Source: Hygrocybe punicea (taxonomy: Eukaryota; Basidiomycota; Agaricomycetes; Agaricales; Hygrophoraceae). Taken from it: a stretch of 64,000 nucleotides of DNA. The DNA is taken from NCBI GenBank assembly GCA_963556145.1, contig OY744471.1:3775590-3839589 (forward strand), written 5' to 3'. Shown here piece after piece: positions 24,076 through 34,657 of the stretch. Below the pieces are notes generated by a model. It did not search any database. It had not been told where the DNA came from and worked only from the letters and a program-made list of their open reading frames with translations. How positions within the stretch are numbered: the stretch's first letter is position 1; each line of letters opens with the position of its first letter. The translations under genes and the position numbers were made by a program.

Positions 24076-24899
24076 CTGCTTGCTCAGCATCTGCTAAGTC
24101 ATACAATAATAATCATTCCAATCCACATCTTACATAATTTTAAATAATTTACATTTAGCAACTACTTAAAATAGATATAGCAAATCAAATAATTATTTTA
24201 CCTAAATACATGGTATTCTACTTATCAGGGGAGAGGCAGGGAGGTGGAGGTGGAGGAGAGGACAGGAGAGGGGGCAATGGCAGGGGCAATGGCAGGGGGT
24301 GGGCAAGGGGAGAAGGGCAGGAGGTGGATGGGAGGTGGATGGGAGGTGGGGGTGGCAGGGGGCAGGAGATAGGCAGGGGAGAAGGGGCAGGTTAGGAAGG
24401 GACAGACTAGGAGACAGTCAGGGGGAGAATGGAAAGGAGGAGGGAGGAGGGGGAGGGGAAAGGAGGGGAAAAACCAACAAAATTACACACCGGTGTTCCC
24501 TGGTGTCCACACCCCTCCGCGTCCTCGCCCTTGTCCCCCTCCTCGTCCTCGTCCCCGTCCCCATCCTCGTCCTCGTCCTCGTCCTTGTCCCCGTCCCCGT
24601 CGTCCTCGTGTTCGTCGTTTTCGTCCCCGTTCCTGTCCTCGCCGTCATCCCCGTCCCCGTTCTCATCGTCCTCGTCCCCGTCCCCGTCGCCCTCGTCCTC
24701 GTCGTTTTCGTCCCTGTCCCCATCCCCGTCCCCGCCGTCCTCGCTGTCCTCACTGTCCCCGTCCTCGTCGTTGCCGTTGTTGTGGTCCCAGTCCCCGTCG
24801 TTGTCGTTGTCATCCTCGTTGTCCCTGTTGCCGCCATCCTCGTTGTCCCGGTCTCTGTTGTCCTCGTCATCCCGTTCCCTCGTCCCGGTCATCCTCGTT

Positions 24900-24999
24900 N
24901 NNNNNNNNNNNNNNNNNNNNNNNNNNNNNNNNNNNNNNNNNNNNNNNNNNNNNNNNNNNNNNNNNNNNNNNNNNNNNNNNNNNNNNNNNNNNNNNNNNN
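24900..24999. other. Assembly gap (100 N)
   Basis: Exactly 100 N bases, the usual marker for a gap of unknown size. It sits where the left arm of element 1 enters low-complexity GTC-rich sequence and beside a 210-bp palindrome. Confidence 0.95.
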
Positions 25000-25209
25000 A
25001 TTGTGTTCCAGACAAGTGCCTGGTAGTTGGTGGTGCAGGGAATGTGTTGTAGCCAAAATATGATGAACTTGTCCCTCACATTCCATTCATGATTGTGTGT
25101 GCTTATACGGACTTTTGATTGTCTAGCCACAATGCAAAGATCCAACTCCATTTTGGCTACAACACATTCCCTGCACCACCAACTACCAGGCACTTGTCTG
25201 GAACACAAT
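25000..25209. repeat. 210-bp palindrome at the centre of element 1
   Basis: It begins ATTGTGTTCCAGACAAGTGC right after the gap and ends with the exact complement. A diverged counterpart lies in element 2 at about 36760-36947 (TGCCTGGCACTTGGTGG ... CCACCAACAATCAGGCA). Confidence 0.8.
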
Positions 25210-25467
25210 TTATACCTTACCTAGCACTCCTAGAATTAATTTGAGATTTTTCAGATGTGTACTCGCAAAGTTAGCTGTTTAAGGGTCCAATTTTGGCAGA
25301 GGCATAAAATGCATGGTGAATATCTTCACATATAAAATGAAATAAAATGCATAAACTCCCCTCGGGGTAGGTGTATCATACCTACATCTCTTCAGGGTCT
25401 TGCCCTGGCCATTGAGGTGTTGTAGTACATGTAATAATAATAAGAAAATCCAGCCACCCTTCCCTAT

Positions 25468-25895
25468 ATGGCAACTCGACCCCGTTTGGGACATCGGCAA
25501 ATTCCGGTTGAAAGTCTCGTGCACGAGTTCAACAAGACTTGTCGCTTTCAACAACGACGCGACAACGGGTGCGGATGCCAGAGCACCCCAGGTAAGTCGT
25601 CCATTTATCTTTTTCATTTATTCTACTAACTACTTAAATACTTTTAGGTTTTTTTGCCACACCCTTGCACCAAATGAACGCGAACAAAACAAGCAGACGC
25701 GGATGCGGGCGACAAGGAGGGAGGTCACAGCCCAGAACGGGGACAACCCAGGCCCACCACGACAACAAGAACGGGGACGATGAGAATGAGGACGACGGGG
25801 TAAACGAACGAACGCGACCACGGCGCGAAAGGGGAAGACGACAACGGGAACCGGGAACCACAACAACGGGAAGACGACAACGAAGACGAGGATGA
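25468..25895 (+). CDS. Small two-exon gene of element 1 (unknown function)
   Basis: Exon 1 (25468-25591) starts ATG and reads MATRPRLGHRQIPVESLV followed by a Cys-containing end. A GT-AG intron runs 25592-25647. Exon 2 reads HQMNANKTSRRGCGRQGG and becomes an Arg/Thr/Asp-rich tail made from the GAC/GGG low-complexity DNA, ending at 25895. The protein would be about 120 residues. The homologous gene in element 2 (37202-37628) keeps the ATRxRLG motif, the intron position and the basic/acidic tail. No domain, signal peptide or membrane segment is recognised. Conservation between two otherwise different elements is the only evidence that it is real; the tail may be poorly constrained. Confidence 0.5.
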
Positions 25896-26629
25896 CGAGT
25901 AGGGCAGCGGGCATGGGGACCAGGACGACGACCGGGAGGGGGAACGGGACGACGAGGACCACGGAGCCCGCGACAACAAGGACGACGGCAACGGGAACGA
26001 CGAGCACGACGGGGACGACGACCAGGACGACGACCAGGACAGTGAGCACGGGAACGGGGACGGGAACGGGGACGAAAACGACGAACACAAGGACGACGGG
26101 GACGGGGACGACGACGACGACGACGACGACGACGGGGACGGGGACGAGGACGAGGAGGGGGACAAGGGCGAGGACGTGGAGGGGTGTGGACACCAGGGAA
26201 CACTGGTGTGTAATTTTGTTGGTTTTTCCCCTCCTTTCCCCTCCCCCTCCTCCCTCCTCCTTTCCATTCTCCCCCTGACTGTCTCCTAGTCTGTCCCTTC
26301 CTAACCTGCCCCTTCTCCCCTGCCTATCTCCTGCCCCCTGCCACCCCCACCTCCCATCCACCTCCCATCCACCTCCTGCCCTTCTCCCCTTGCCCACCCC
26401 CTGCCATTGCCCCTGCCATTGCCCCCTCTCCTGTCCTCTCCTCCACCTCCACCTCCCTGCCTCTCCCCTGATAAGTAGAATACCATGTATTTAGGTAAAA
26501 TAATTATTTGATTTGCTATATCTATTTTAAGTAGTTGCTAAATGTAAATTATTTAAAATTATGTAAGATGTGGATTGGAATGATTATTATTGTATGACTT
26601 AGCAGATGCTGAGCAAGCAGGCAGTCCCA

Positions 26630-27095
26630 CAAGCCTGTACATTGGGATGTCCACACCAGGTTGTGGGACATCCCACAAACTGACTGTGGGACATCCCAAA
26701 AGCTAACAGGGACGTCCCAGACAAGGCTGTGGGACATCCCAAAGCCTTGGTGGGACGTCCCACAAGCTGAGAGGGATGTCCCGGACAAGGCTGTGGGACA
26801 TCCCACAAGCTGACAGGGATGTCCCAGACAAGGCCGTGGGACATCCCAAAGCCTCGGTGGGATGTCCCACAAGCTGACAGGGACGTCCCACAAGCTGACA
26901 GGGACGTCCCACAAGCTGACAGGGACGTCCCGGACAAGGCTGTGGGATGTCCCACAAACTGGCAGGGATGTCCCAGACAAGGCTGTGGGATGTCCCAAAG
27001 CCTTGGTGGGATGTCCCACAAGATGACAGGGATGTCCGAAAGCCTCAGCGACAGGGACATCCCAGATGAGCCTGTGGGATGTCCCAATAAAGCCT
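26630..27095. repeat. GGGACGTCCC-type palindrome array, right arm
   Basis: Inverted counterpart of 23555-24075 within the right arm of element 1. The order of units is similar but not identical: one or two units differ in number and several differ by C/T or G/A within the decamer. Confidence 0.85.
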
Positions 27096-28409
27096 CTGTG
27101 AGATGTCTCCTTCTGTCCTCAAGACACACTCTAATTTCAGATCTCTCCTCTGCATCTGCTTCCCAGTCAGCCATTGTATGCACAGCCAATAATGTAATAA
27201 CCACTGATATCCTGATCAAATGCTCTTCATAATACACGTGTTTAATTTTCAGCTCAGCCTCCTCTGCATATGTAGCCCTACTTTTCTTTGTATATCATGC
27301 ATGCTCTGCTCACTTACTCCCCTACAAGCTTCAGCTTGCCACATGCACAAGGGATTGGTTTACCAGAAGCACACCCTCAATCCTCCCCCTCTTTCCCATC
27401 TCATTACCCAACATCTCCCTCTCCCACTCCTTCTGTCTTTATATGTTGAAACAACTGCTGTATCTCCACACCCTGCCACTGACCTTGAAGGACAATCAGC
27501 TCTGTGACTCTCAAAAGAATAAGTATGTACAATCTTATACTATGCTATAGCACCCATGGTACCCATAGTGGCCATGACAAGGCCTTGAAATTTACAACTA
27601 GATGCTATCATCATCCTGAGGTTTCTATTAAATATCTAGAGAAGGGACGTCCCAAATGCCCCCAGACACCCCCTCTGTGTGGGATGTCCCATGGGACATG
27701 GGACATCCCACAACACCAAATGTCGTCCCATGGGCCATCCCATACACCGGACCAGGGACAATGGGACGTCCCAACGTATCGTCCCAGGGACGATGGTTTC
27801 GTCCCAGGGCTGCCCAGTACTTTTACCAACATGTAGATGGTTCAGTACTAGAGGTGAGTTGTAACTAGTTGTTCAGGTTTGGGGGTAGCCTGAAGTGAGA
27901 AAAACACGGTATATGTACTTTTAGCCCTTGAAAAAATGAATAAATTTCTCCCTACAATTCTTTTCATAGGAGTTCATTTGATGCCATAATTTGACAATAT
28001 CATTTTGGGTGTCAAAAAGTACTGGTTTACCTTTTGTTTCATCCACAAGTCACCAAATACAAAATATGGTCCAAATGTAATGATAGCAGTAGATAGCCCT
28101 TAAGAAATAGTACAACTTTCCCTCTGTAACCATGTTAATCCATGCAGTACTTCATGAGATACAAGGTAGAGCACAGAAATTTTCACCAAGTCCATATTAT
28201 TTTAATCAATCAAAAAATTTCCCACAAGTGTCAAGCTCACCACAAACGGCTGTAAGTGTGTACTTACCAGGCAATTCACATGATGTGGTCACACTGGCAC
28301 ATGTGATCACAGTTGACGCGTCATTTTTTTTTACCTTCTGCACCTCTACCATCTAGCCTCAGCCTCTCTTAAATTGCTCTCAGATACACTCAAATTGAAC
28401 ATTTTGCCA

Positions 28410-30330
28410 ATGTCCGCATCAGCAAGCACCTCTTCGCCATCAATCGCTTCTCTACATGCCTCTGTCATGTCTGGCAGTGATTTCCGAAGCATGAATGTGT
28501 TCCAGGACTTCCCATGGGTCAATGGCACGCCTCTTGCTGAAGATTCACTTGAGAAGGCTATCGTAACCTTAATTGGAAATCAGTCTGCTCTAGGAAACAC
28601 ACCATCCACCTTGGCTGTGATGGTGCATCAAATCTCTCACCTTGTAACATTGACAGTTGACTTGTCTGCTAGGCCCTGGCAAAGCAATTGGATTATGTGA
28701 ATCCCATAGGTGAAATCTCACGTAAAGGCCAAATCATCCAAGAATACCTCTCTGCTGATGGCTCTGTGATGCATGATGTGGCAAGGTGGACTACTGTGTA
28801 CCGGAATGACCTCCTCATAGCGGCTCACTCAATCCTTCGCTATACCCTGCTAGATAAGCTCATGGACACTGTTGGGCTGCCCTGTCATCCAAGTTTCAAA
28901 GTAATTCGGAGATCAGCGAAACCACAGATGAGCGAGAAGTTGACCAAGGTGAGTTGACCATTCACATTTGAGAAGGCATTTTGAGGTGACGTTTGCACAC
29001 CGTCTCGAAGCTCTACAAATTTTTCAGAGACTGGAGTAAGCCGATCACAAAGCTTCGTATGACATGCAAAAGTCTATTAATCACGCAACAAGATCAAGAA
29101 GTGGTGGGTGTTTCAGCCATGGCAGTGCCGCAGAAATTGGTGTCCAGTATGGACACCATCCCGATCTTTGCAGTCGCTCTCCCAGCACACTTGACACCAG
29201 CCCAAAAAGAAGTAGAAATGAGCCTCCGGATCCTTTACCGTGCATCTGTCAACCTTGAATCCTCTGACGTCAACCAGATCCTCCTCAATCTAGAGCTTCT
29301 GGCATTCTCATTCACTTGGTTTGGCCAGGTATGTGATGTATGTTCTATGTTCTATGTGTGTCAGACTTTGTACAAAAACAGGGCAACTCATATGTAGACT
29401 GCGACTTCACATCATGGGTGGAGAAGCTACAGAGGTTGGGATTGCGTTACAATCACATTACACCTGCTGCAAATAAATAATCCACATGGTTTCAGGATGG
29501 CCAAGAGTGTTGATCTACCGTTGCAAGACTCATTTGTCAATTCCCTCACCACCAAGTCTTTCGGAGGTTTAATGTATGATCGGATGAGAAATCTATTCCA
29601 CCTAAGCCTCACACTGTCGCCCATAATTACTCTTCTCCCACGATGTTTCAATCATGAAGCTCATGCATGGCCATCTCTCATGGCAGTGAGTCCATTATTT
29701 GTGCCAGCTTGGATGTAGTTGACGTAAGGAAAAGATCACGTTTGCCTTGGGGAATGAAAGGCCTCCATTCCTTGCTCAAACGGAGAGGGCGCTTTGGAGG
29801 GCCATTACAAGAATATGTTTAGGATCTTCGGCGATGCAGGAGCTGAATGTATTCCTCCAAGAATACGATTTGTTGGAGGACAGCGTCCAGGGAACAGAAC
29901 AGGACTTTAGTTGGTTTTGTTTTGACAGTAAGATACGCTGCCTGTCTCTACATTTATCACTGGGACTGACAACAGATGTTGCAAGATAAGGAAGTGGAGG
30001 ACCTGACCAACTCTGCTAGTCAGCTTACATTTGCACCGAAACAAAATGTTCCAGTAGACCCTAAGGCAGAAAAAGGCCTGCAGGGAAAAAGTGCCGAGAA
30101 TGACAAGCCTGCATCAGGCAACCCTCTTTCCAGCGATGATGAACTGCTTCAATTGAAAATTAACAAGAAGAAGAGGGGTGGACCATTGAAGGAGCTTGCT
30201 TCACGTGGACAGAGCTCTATGTTGACCCAAAGCCAGGCCAAAATGTTGGACAAGGTCGGGGACTCTTTGAAAGGCAAGGAGAAGCAGAAGGCAGAGAAAG
30301 TCCAGAAGGAAGAGAAAGTCATGGTCGCGC
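28410..30330 (+). pseudogene. Unrecognised multi-exon gene truncated by an LTR
   Basis: Plus-strand exons can be followed from an ATG at 28410. They read a Ser-rich start, FQDFPWVNGTPLAEDSLEKA, then after a one-base frame change near 28665 ALAKQLDYVNPIGEISRKGQ and GSVMHDVARWTTVYRNDLLI. Introns at about 28949-29025 and 29328-29379 separate the next exons, one containing LTPAQKEVEMSLRILYRASV. Later exons include DLPLQDSFVNSLTTKSFGGL, and a Lys/Glu-rich end runs into the LTR at 30331. I do not recognise the family. The frame change and missing 3' end suggest a decayed gene. Its position just beyond the KDZ/Ulp1/TET-JBP cluster makes it a candidate passenger of the same element, but that is not shown. 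Confidence 0.5.
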
Positions 30331-30655
30331 TGATACACACTCATACGCGCTGACCACCGAATTGACGAATCGGACAGATTTATACTATCCTTCGAAAACA
30401 AGTCCGACATCTTGCGACTTTGCAATAGCTCACGACAACTAGTACGACTCCTCAATCATATCGTGATCATCTCCGACGACATCGCGGACCAAGATAGAGA
30501 AACCCCTGAATCGGATCGAGCCCTGGACCCTCAGATAATAGTTTGCCTTTCATAACAGTAATACCCCGTTTCATCTTAGATACACTAAACTTGTTTAGAG
30601 TACCTATTCCCTTTCTTCCATCCAGCTCCTTTGTTCTTCCTTTGTTACAGGATCA
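30331..30655 (+). mobile_element. 5' half of a family B LTR
   Basis: It begins TGATACACACTCATACGCGC and follows the intact LTR (48714-49473) up to GTTACAGGATCA, where similarity stops and zinc-cluster gene sequence begins. The missing 3' half is found in opposite orientation at 47804-48242, with a 3-base overlap (TCA). Confidence 0.85.
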
Positions 30656-31585
30656 ATTTTGATGCCGACTCTGTTGAAAGCGGTTGAAGAACGCAATGCC
30701 GCAAAGAGGAAGGTCAAGGAAGAGGCATGACTGGAGCGGAAGCGATTCGCAGAAGAGGTGGAACGACAACGTCGTGAATTGGATTGACAACATCTTCATG
30801 AGGAGACAGCGGCTATCAAGGCGCGCGTCGAGGCTGATCGACTCGAGAAGCTGAAGCTTGACCAAGTTAATCTGTATCGCAAGTTCGAAGACAAGCAAAT
30901 CACCACGAAACAACTCAAGGAAGTGCTCGAAGCACTTATGAATCCGGTCGATGAGGAGGACGGTGAATGCAAAGACGATCAATCGGAGAAGGAGTCGGAC
31001 TTGAAGCGGAAAGATCATGACAGTGACGATGATGAGCCCTTAGTGCTCCTCGCCGTGCGCAGCAAGGTAAGTGACTTCTTTGCATCGTTCGCTAACTCTG
31101 ATCCTTAGTGCGATCATTGTAAAGCCTTCAAGATGAATCCGCCATGCGAGTACGGTGATAACGACCCGAAATGTCGCAAATGCATCAACGATCGTAAAGG
31201 TTGTTTCTGGGACGGGGTCAGACGACTAGGGGTAAAGTCGTGGGCGAAATGTGTGAAGATCGGCAGGTCGAAGGATGTCGAGCCTCCTAAACGTGAGTAA
31301 TTCGATTACTTCCTTGGTGATATCCTGACCAGCGCTGTCGGTCGTTTTGTAGACAAGACCTGGATTGGAGCGCGACCACCTAGTGGTCCTAGTTCGTCGG
31401 TGAAGTCTGGGCCGCATTTTTTGAAAGGAAAGGGGAAAGTTAAGTTGAGGCATCGCGAGGAGATTGAGGCTGAACTGTCGTCGCTGGAGGAGGAGCTCAC
31501 GCGGATGCGACTGAAGGCGATGATGTACCAACATTTTGTAGAGACTCTTGAGGAGGAGTGCGAGCGGTTGAGTGAATGTCTATAG
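30656..31585 (+). pseudogene. Zinc-cluster/coiled-coil gene A, 3' part
   Basis: It reads EERNAAKRKVKEEA, a long Lys/Glu-rich coiled coil, an acidic stretch (SDLKRKDHDSDDDEPL), then a cysteine cluster CDHCKAFKMNPPC ... CRKCINDRKGC with the C-x2-C-x6-C ... C-x2-C-x6-C spacing of fungal Zn2Cys6 domains. A second coiled coil (EEIEAELSSLEEELTRMRLK) ends at a TAG, 31583-31585. Introns lie at about 31066-31108 and 31292-31352. Two TGA codons (after KEEA at about 30728 and after RRELD at about 30786) stand where Arg fits. The 5' part of the same gene is at 48240-48549 on the other strand. Proteins of this kind are common repeated genes in agaricomycetes; their role is unknown. Confidence 0.7.
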
Positions 31586-31785
31586 TTGCATACTTTAGTC
31601 ATTCTTTTTAATTTTTTAATTTTTAATTTTCATTTCCTTTTTCACACTGTTGCCAGCCGATTTTGAGTCGCAGGAAGTATGGTGTGAATGAATTTGGAAT
31701 CCTCGCATTTGTCACATGATAGATCGTGTCGTGTACTTGACGGATCACCGATCGGATAGATTATCAGATCTTGCTTGTCTTCCAC

Positions 31786-32423
31786 CATGTCGTCTCCTGC
31801 ACCATCGAGCACTTCGCAAGCAACTGGCGATGATCACATCGATCAGCTCATTGAATCGACTACTGGGTCTCCAGTGTCGGATGATAGTCCTTCACTGCCT
31901 TCCAAACGGACGTGAAGTGCTGACAACCTTGGACTACTTCCAGTGAAAGGAAAGGTAAGCGTGATGTTTTCGAACATTAGTCCACATTTGATGATCGCCT
32001 GCAGAGGTGCGATAACAGTGTCCGCCAGGAAATCACATGCAATATCGGTGATTCGGAGCTTCGCTGTGCCAAATGCATTCACGACCACCGAAGTTGTTAC
32101 TGGGAAGGGGTTACTCGCAAGGGTCGACAACAATTTCCAAAGTCAAGAAAACCTAAACGTGTGTCGCGACATCTTTTATGTCACCGTACTGACATCTGAA
32201 GTGGACTTCCTAGGAATCGTCGGACCATTGGTCGCATCGTCATCGCTAATCCAGAGGTCTATCATGAAACACAGTTTCAAGGGGAAGGCCAAAGATACTG
32301 ACGGAGAATTTCGAGAAGGGGAATTATCGGTCATGAAAGAGAAACTCGTGCGGGCTCGTGTTCGTGCCAAGGCTCATCGGAGGATCATCCTCAAATTGGA
32401 ATTAATGCTAGGGGAGATGGAGA
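31786..32423 (+). pseudogene. Zinc-cluster gene B (diverged tandem relative of A), interrupted
   Basis: It starts ATG with a Ser/Thr-rich leader (MSSPAPSSTSQATGDD) and has an in-frame TGA near 31913 where Arg fits. A GT-AG intron at about 31955-32004 is followed by RCDNSVRQEITCNIG ... LRCAKCIHDHRSCYWEG, a damaged form of the cluster in gene A with one Cys replaced by Ser. The last exon contains KEKLVRARVRAKAHRRIILK, matching the C-terminal coiled coil of A. At 32416-32423 it meets GATGGAGA, the target duplication of element 2. After the element the frame resumes at 39582 and reaches a TAG at 39598-39600, close to where gene A also ends. Confidence 0.65.
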
Positions 32424-33325
32424 CAGTAGACCCAGTTGTTTTGGTTAACCCAATCGCAGATATAGTTACAAAAGGTAGGTACACATAGCCCAGTTGCTTG
32501 CTGGGGGGGTAGGTTAACCCAAAAGACAGCTCTTGCTGGGGAAATGTGGGGTGATAGGTTGACCCAGGTACAGCTCTTGCTGGTCAAGGGTGGCCAGGTG
32601 GGTCAACCCAGTGTCAGCTCTGCCATGGGGTAGGTTAACCCAGGACAGCTATTCTGGATTGGTTGGGTTGACCCAGGTCCAGTTGTTCAAGCAATGTGGG
32701 TTGACCTGGCTGCAGCACTTGCTGCAGCACTGGGTTGACCATGGACCAGCTCTTGCTGCAGGCTTGGGTTGACCTGGGTCCAGCTGTTGCTGCAACACTG
32801 GGTTGACCTGGGCCCAGCAGTTCCTGCAGGGTAGGGTGGCTGGGGTCCAGGTATTGCTGCAGCACTGGGTTGACCAGGTTTCAGCTGTTGCTGCAGCACT
32901 GGGTTGACCAGGGTCCAGCTCTTGCTGCAGGCTTGGGTTGACCGGGGTCCAGATATTGCTGCAGCACCAGGTTGACCTGGATCCAGCACTTGCTGCAGGG
33001 CTTGGGTTGACCAGGGTCCAGCTATTGCTGTAGGCTTGGGTTGACTGGGATCCAGCTCTTGCTGCGGCACTGGGTCGACCCAGGTCCAGATATTGCTGCA
33101 GCACTGGTTTGACCCAGATCCAGCGCTCGCTGCAGGCATTGGGTTGACCAGGTTTCAGCTATTGCTGCAGCACAGGGTAGACCCAGGTCCAGATATTGCT
33201 GCAGCGCCGGGTTGACCCAGATCCAGCGCTTGCTGTGGGGCTTGGGTTGACTGGGTTCCAGCTACTGCTGCAGGCTTGGGTTGACCGGGGTCCAGGTATT
33301 GCTGCAGCACTGGGTTGACCTGGAT

Positions 33326-34657
33326 TAGTGTTGCCGAAGTCCGGTTTGGTCCGGTTTTTGGCCTTTTTGGCTGAACCAAAAACCGGACCCTTGGTTCGGT
33401 TTGGTCCCCCCACTGAACCAGAACCGGAACCGCATGGGACCGTTCCATGCGATCCGGTCTGCGTTCCGATGCAGTTTGAACCGCGAACCACCTTCCTTCA
33501 CCCTCAAATTTCCTCGCAAGCCGCAGCACCATGTCAATTGACGTGGGCCTGGGGTTGCAAGGAGTTGGGAGGGTGGGGAGGAAGGGGGGGACTGCCCGCT
33601 GCCGTGGGTGCTGCGTCGCTGTTGGCGCCATTGTTGCAACTGCTGCCATTGCCGCAGTCACTGCTGCTGCTGCTGTCGCCATTGCTGCTGTCGACGCTGC
33701 TGCCGCTGCCGCTGCTGCTGCTGCTGCCGCTGCCGCTGCTGCTGCTGCTGCCGCTGCCGCTGCTGCTGCTGCTGCCGCTGCCGCTGCTGCTGCTGCTGCC
33801 GCTGCCGCTGCTGCTGCTGCTGCCGCTGCCGCTGCTGCTGCTGCTGCCGCTGCCGCTGCTGCTGCTGCTGCCGCTGCCGCTGCTGCTGCTGCTGCCGCTG
33901 CCGCTGCTGCTGCTGCTGCCGTAGCTGCTGTTGCCGTAGCTGCTGCCATTGCTGCTGCCATTGTTGCCGCTGCCGTTTTCATTGCAGCTGTGGCTGCTGC
34001 AATTGCTGCTGGGGTTGCCGTGGGGCTGCTGCCATGTCCACGCTCACGGGCGTCATGGAGCTGTGGGGGGTAAGTATATATAAATAAGTGAAAAATAAAA
34101 AATAAAAGGCGACGTATCTTAGCAGCGGGGGTGGGCGCACCACTCCCCGCTGTGTCCCGTTCTCGCTACGGTCCCTGGTTCCCATCATGGGCGTGGTGTG
34201 GGCGTGGGCATGGTGTTGGCGTGTGGTTTTGGCATGGGCGCGGGCAGGCGAGGGCGTGGGCGTGGGCATGGGCGTGGGTCGTGGGGGGCTTCTTTGTGTA
34301 AGAAAATGTCAGTAAAGTATGAAATAAACTAACTACTTACCAGTGTTGCTGTTACTGTTCATTGCTGTTGTGGTTGAGTCGAATCCGTGTGCCTTCGCAT
34401 GTATGTTTAAGGTCACATGACCCAAGTTCTCGCGAGTTCATACACAAAAAATTAACATAAAAATTGAATCTACCTACAATGAGTTCACGGTTTGGACCCG
34501 GTTCCAAGCCGTTCAGAAATTTCTGAAGGGCCCTGAACCCCGCACCGGACCCGCGGTTCAGTTCAGCCAAAGTTGCTGAACTTGGACTGAACTTAGGGTT
34601 CGGTTCAGGGTTTGAACCAGGTTCGGATCGGTTCCGAACCAGACTTCGGCAACACTA
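33326..34657. mobile_element. hAT-like non-autonomous element (1.3 kb)
   Basis: Ends TAGTGTTGCCGAAGTC and GACTTCGGCAACACTA, with ACCTGGAT repeated on both sides (33318-33325 and 34658-34665). This is the 8-bp duplication and terminal pattern of hAT elements. Subterminal inverted motifs GGTTCGGTTTGG and GGTTCGG recur near both ends. The interior holds a CTG/CCG microsatellite and GGGCGTGGGC repeats. There is no transposase. The uninterrupted version of the target lies in the opposite arm of element 2. Confidence 0.85.
33700..33925. repeat. 24-bp microsatellite (CCGCTGCCG plus five CTG)
   Basis: Nine or so near-perfect copies of an eight-triplet unit, CCG-CTG-CCG followed by five CTG. The very long poly-Ala, poly-Leu and poly-Cys frames in this place are translations of the repeat and not genes. 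Confidence 0.9.

Larger units (their letters stand above)
22769..27897. mobile_element. Long-inverted-repeat element 1 (5.1 kb)
   Basis: Termini CACTTCAGGCTACCCCCAAA and its complement mark an element whose arms are each about 2.1 kb. They pair from the ends through the GGGACGTCCC arrays, an AT-rich block (about 24110-24210 and 26480-26580), a purine/pyrimidine-skewed block and a triplet-like GTC/GAC block. It is flanked by AGAAAAA (22762-22768 and 27898-27904), a 7-bp direct repeat, or 8 bp if the termini are drawn one base differently. The centre (25000-25900) holds a 210-bp palindrome and a small two-exon gene. No transposase is visible, though 100 N bases hide part of the centre. A related right-arm copy is at 49474-51662. 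Confidence 0.8.
22303..28252. mobile_element. Palindromic TA-flanked element, copy 3, split by a 5.1-kb insertion
   Basis: The left part (22303-22768) and right part (27898-28252) are the two arms of the same kind of palindrome as 3057-3872. It starts CAGCCATTTGTGGTGAGC and ends GCTCACCACAAACGGCTG, with TA at 22301-22302 and 28253-28254. Internal words TTTGAGCTCAGAATCATG and GGTATATGTACTT match the other copies. The 5.1-kb element at 22769-27897 entered near the right side of the loop. Confidence 0.85.

Noticed and set aside
23501..24147. Open frames of 150-200 codons with repeating WDVP/GTSHSL residues (also 26549-27237)
   Set aside because: They arise from the GGGACGTCCC array; frames are open on both strands and in several phases, with no start or splice context.
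24299..25063. Asp/Thr/Arg-rich 200-codon frames around the gap
   Set aside because: Low-complexity GTC/GAC triplet DNA, with frames extended through N bases.
32424..32488. C-terminal residues LVNPIADIVTKG as part of zinc-cluster gene B
   Set aside because: This sequence is inverted at the other end of element 2, so it belongs to the element's terminal repeat and only continues the frame by chance.
33155..34087. Very long poly-Ala, poly-Leu and poly-Cys frames, up to 275 codons
   Set aside because: They are translations of the 24-bp CTG/CCG repeat in several frames and both strands.
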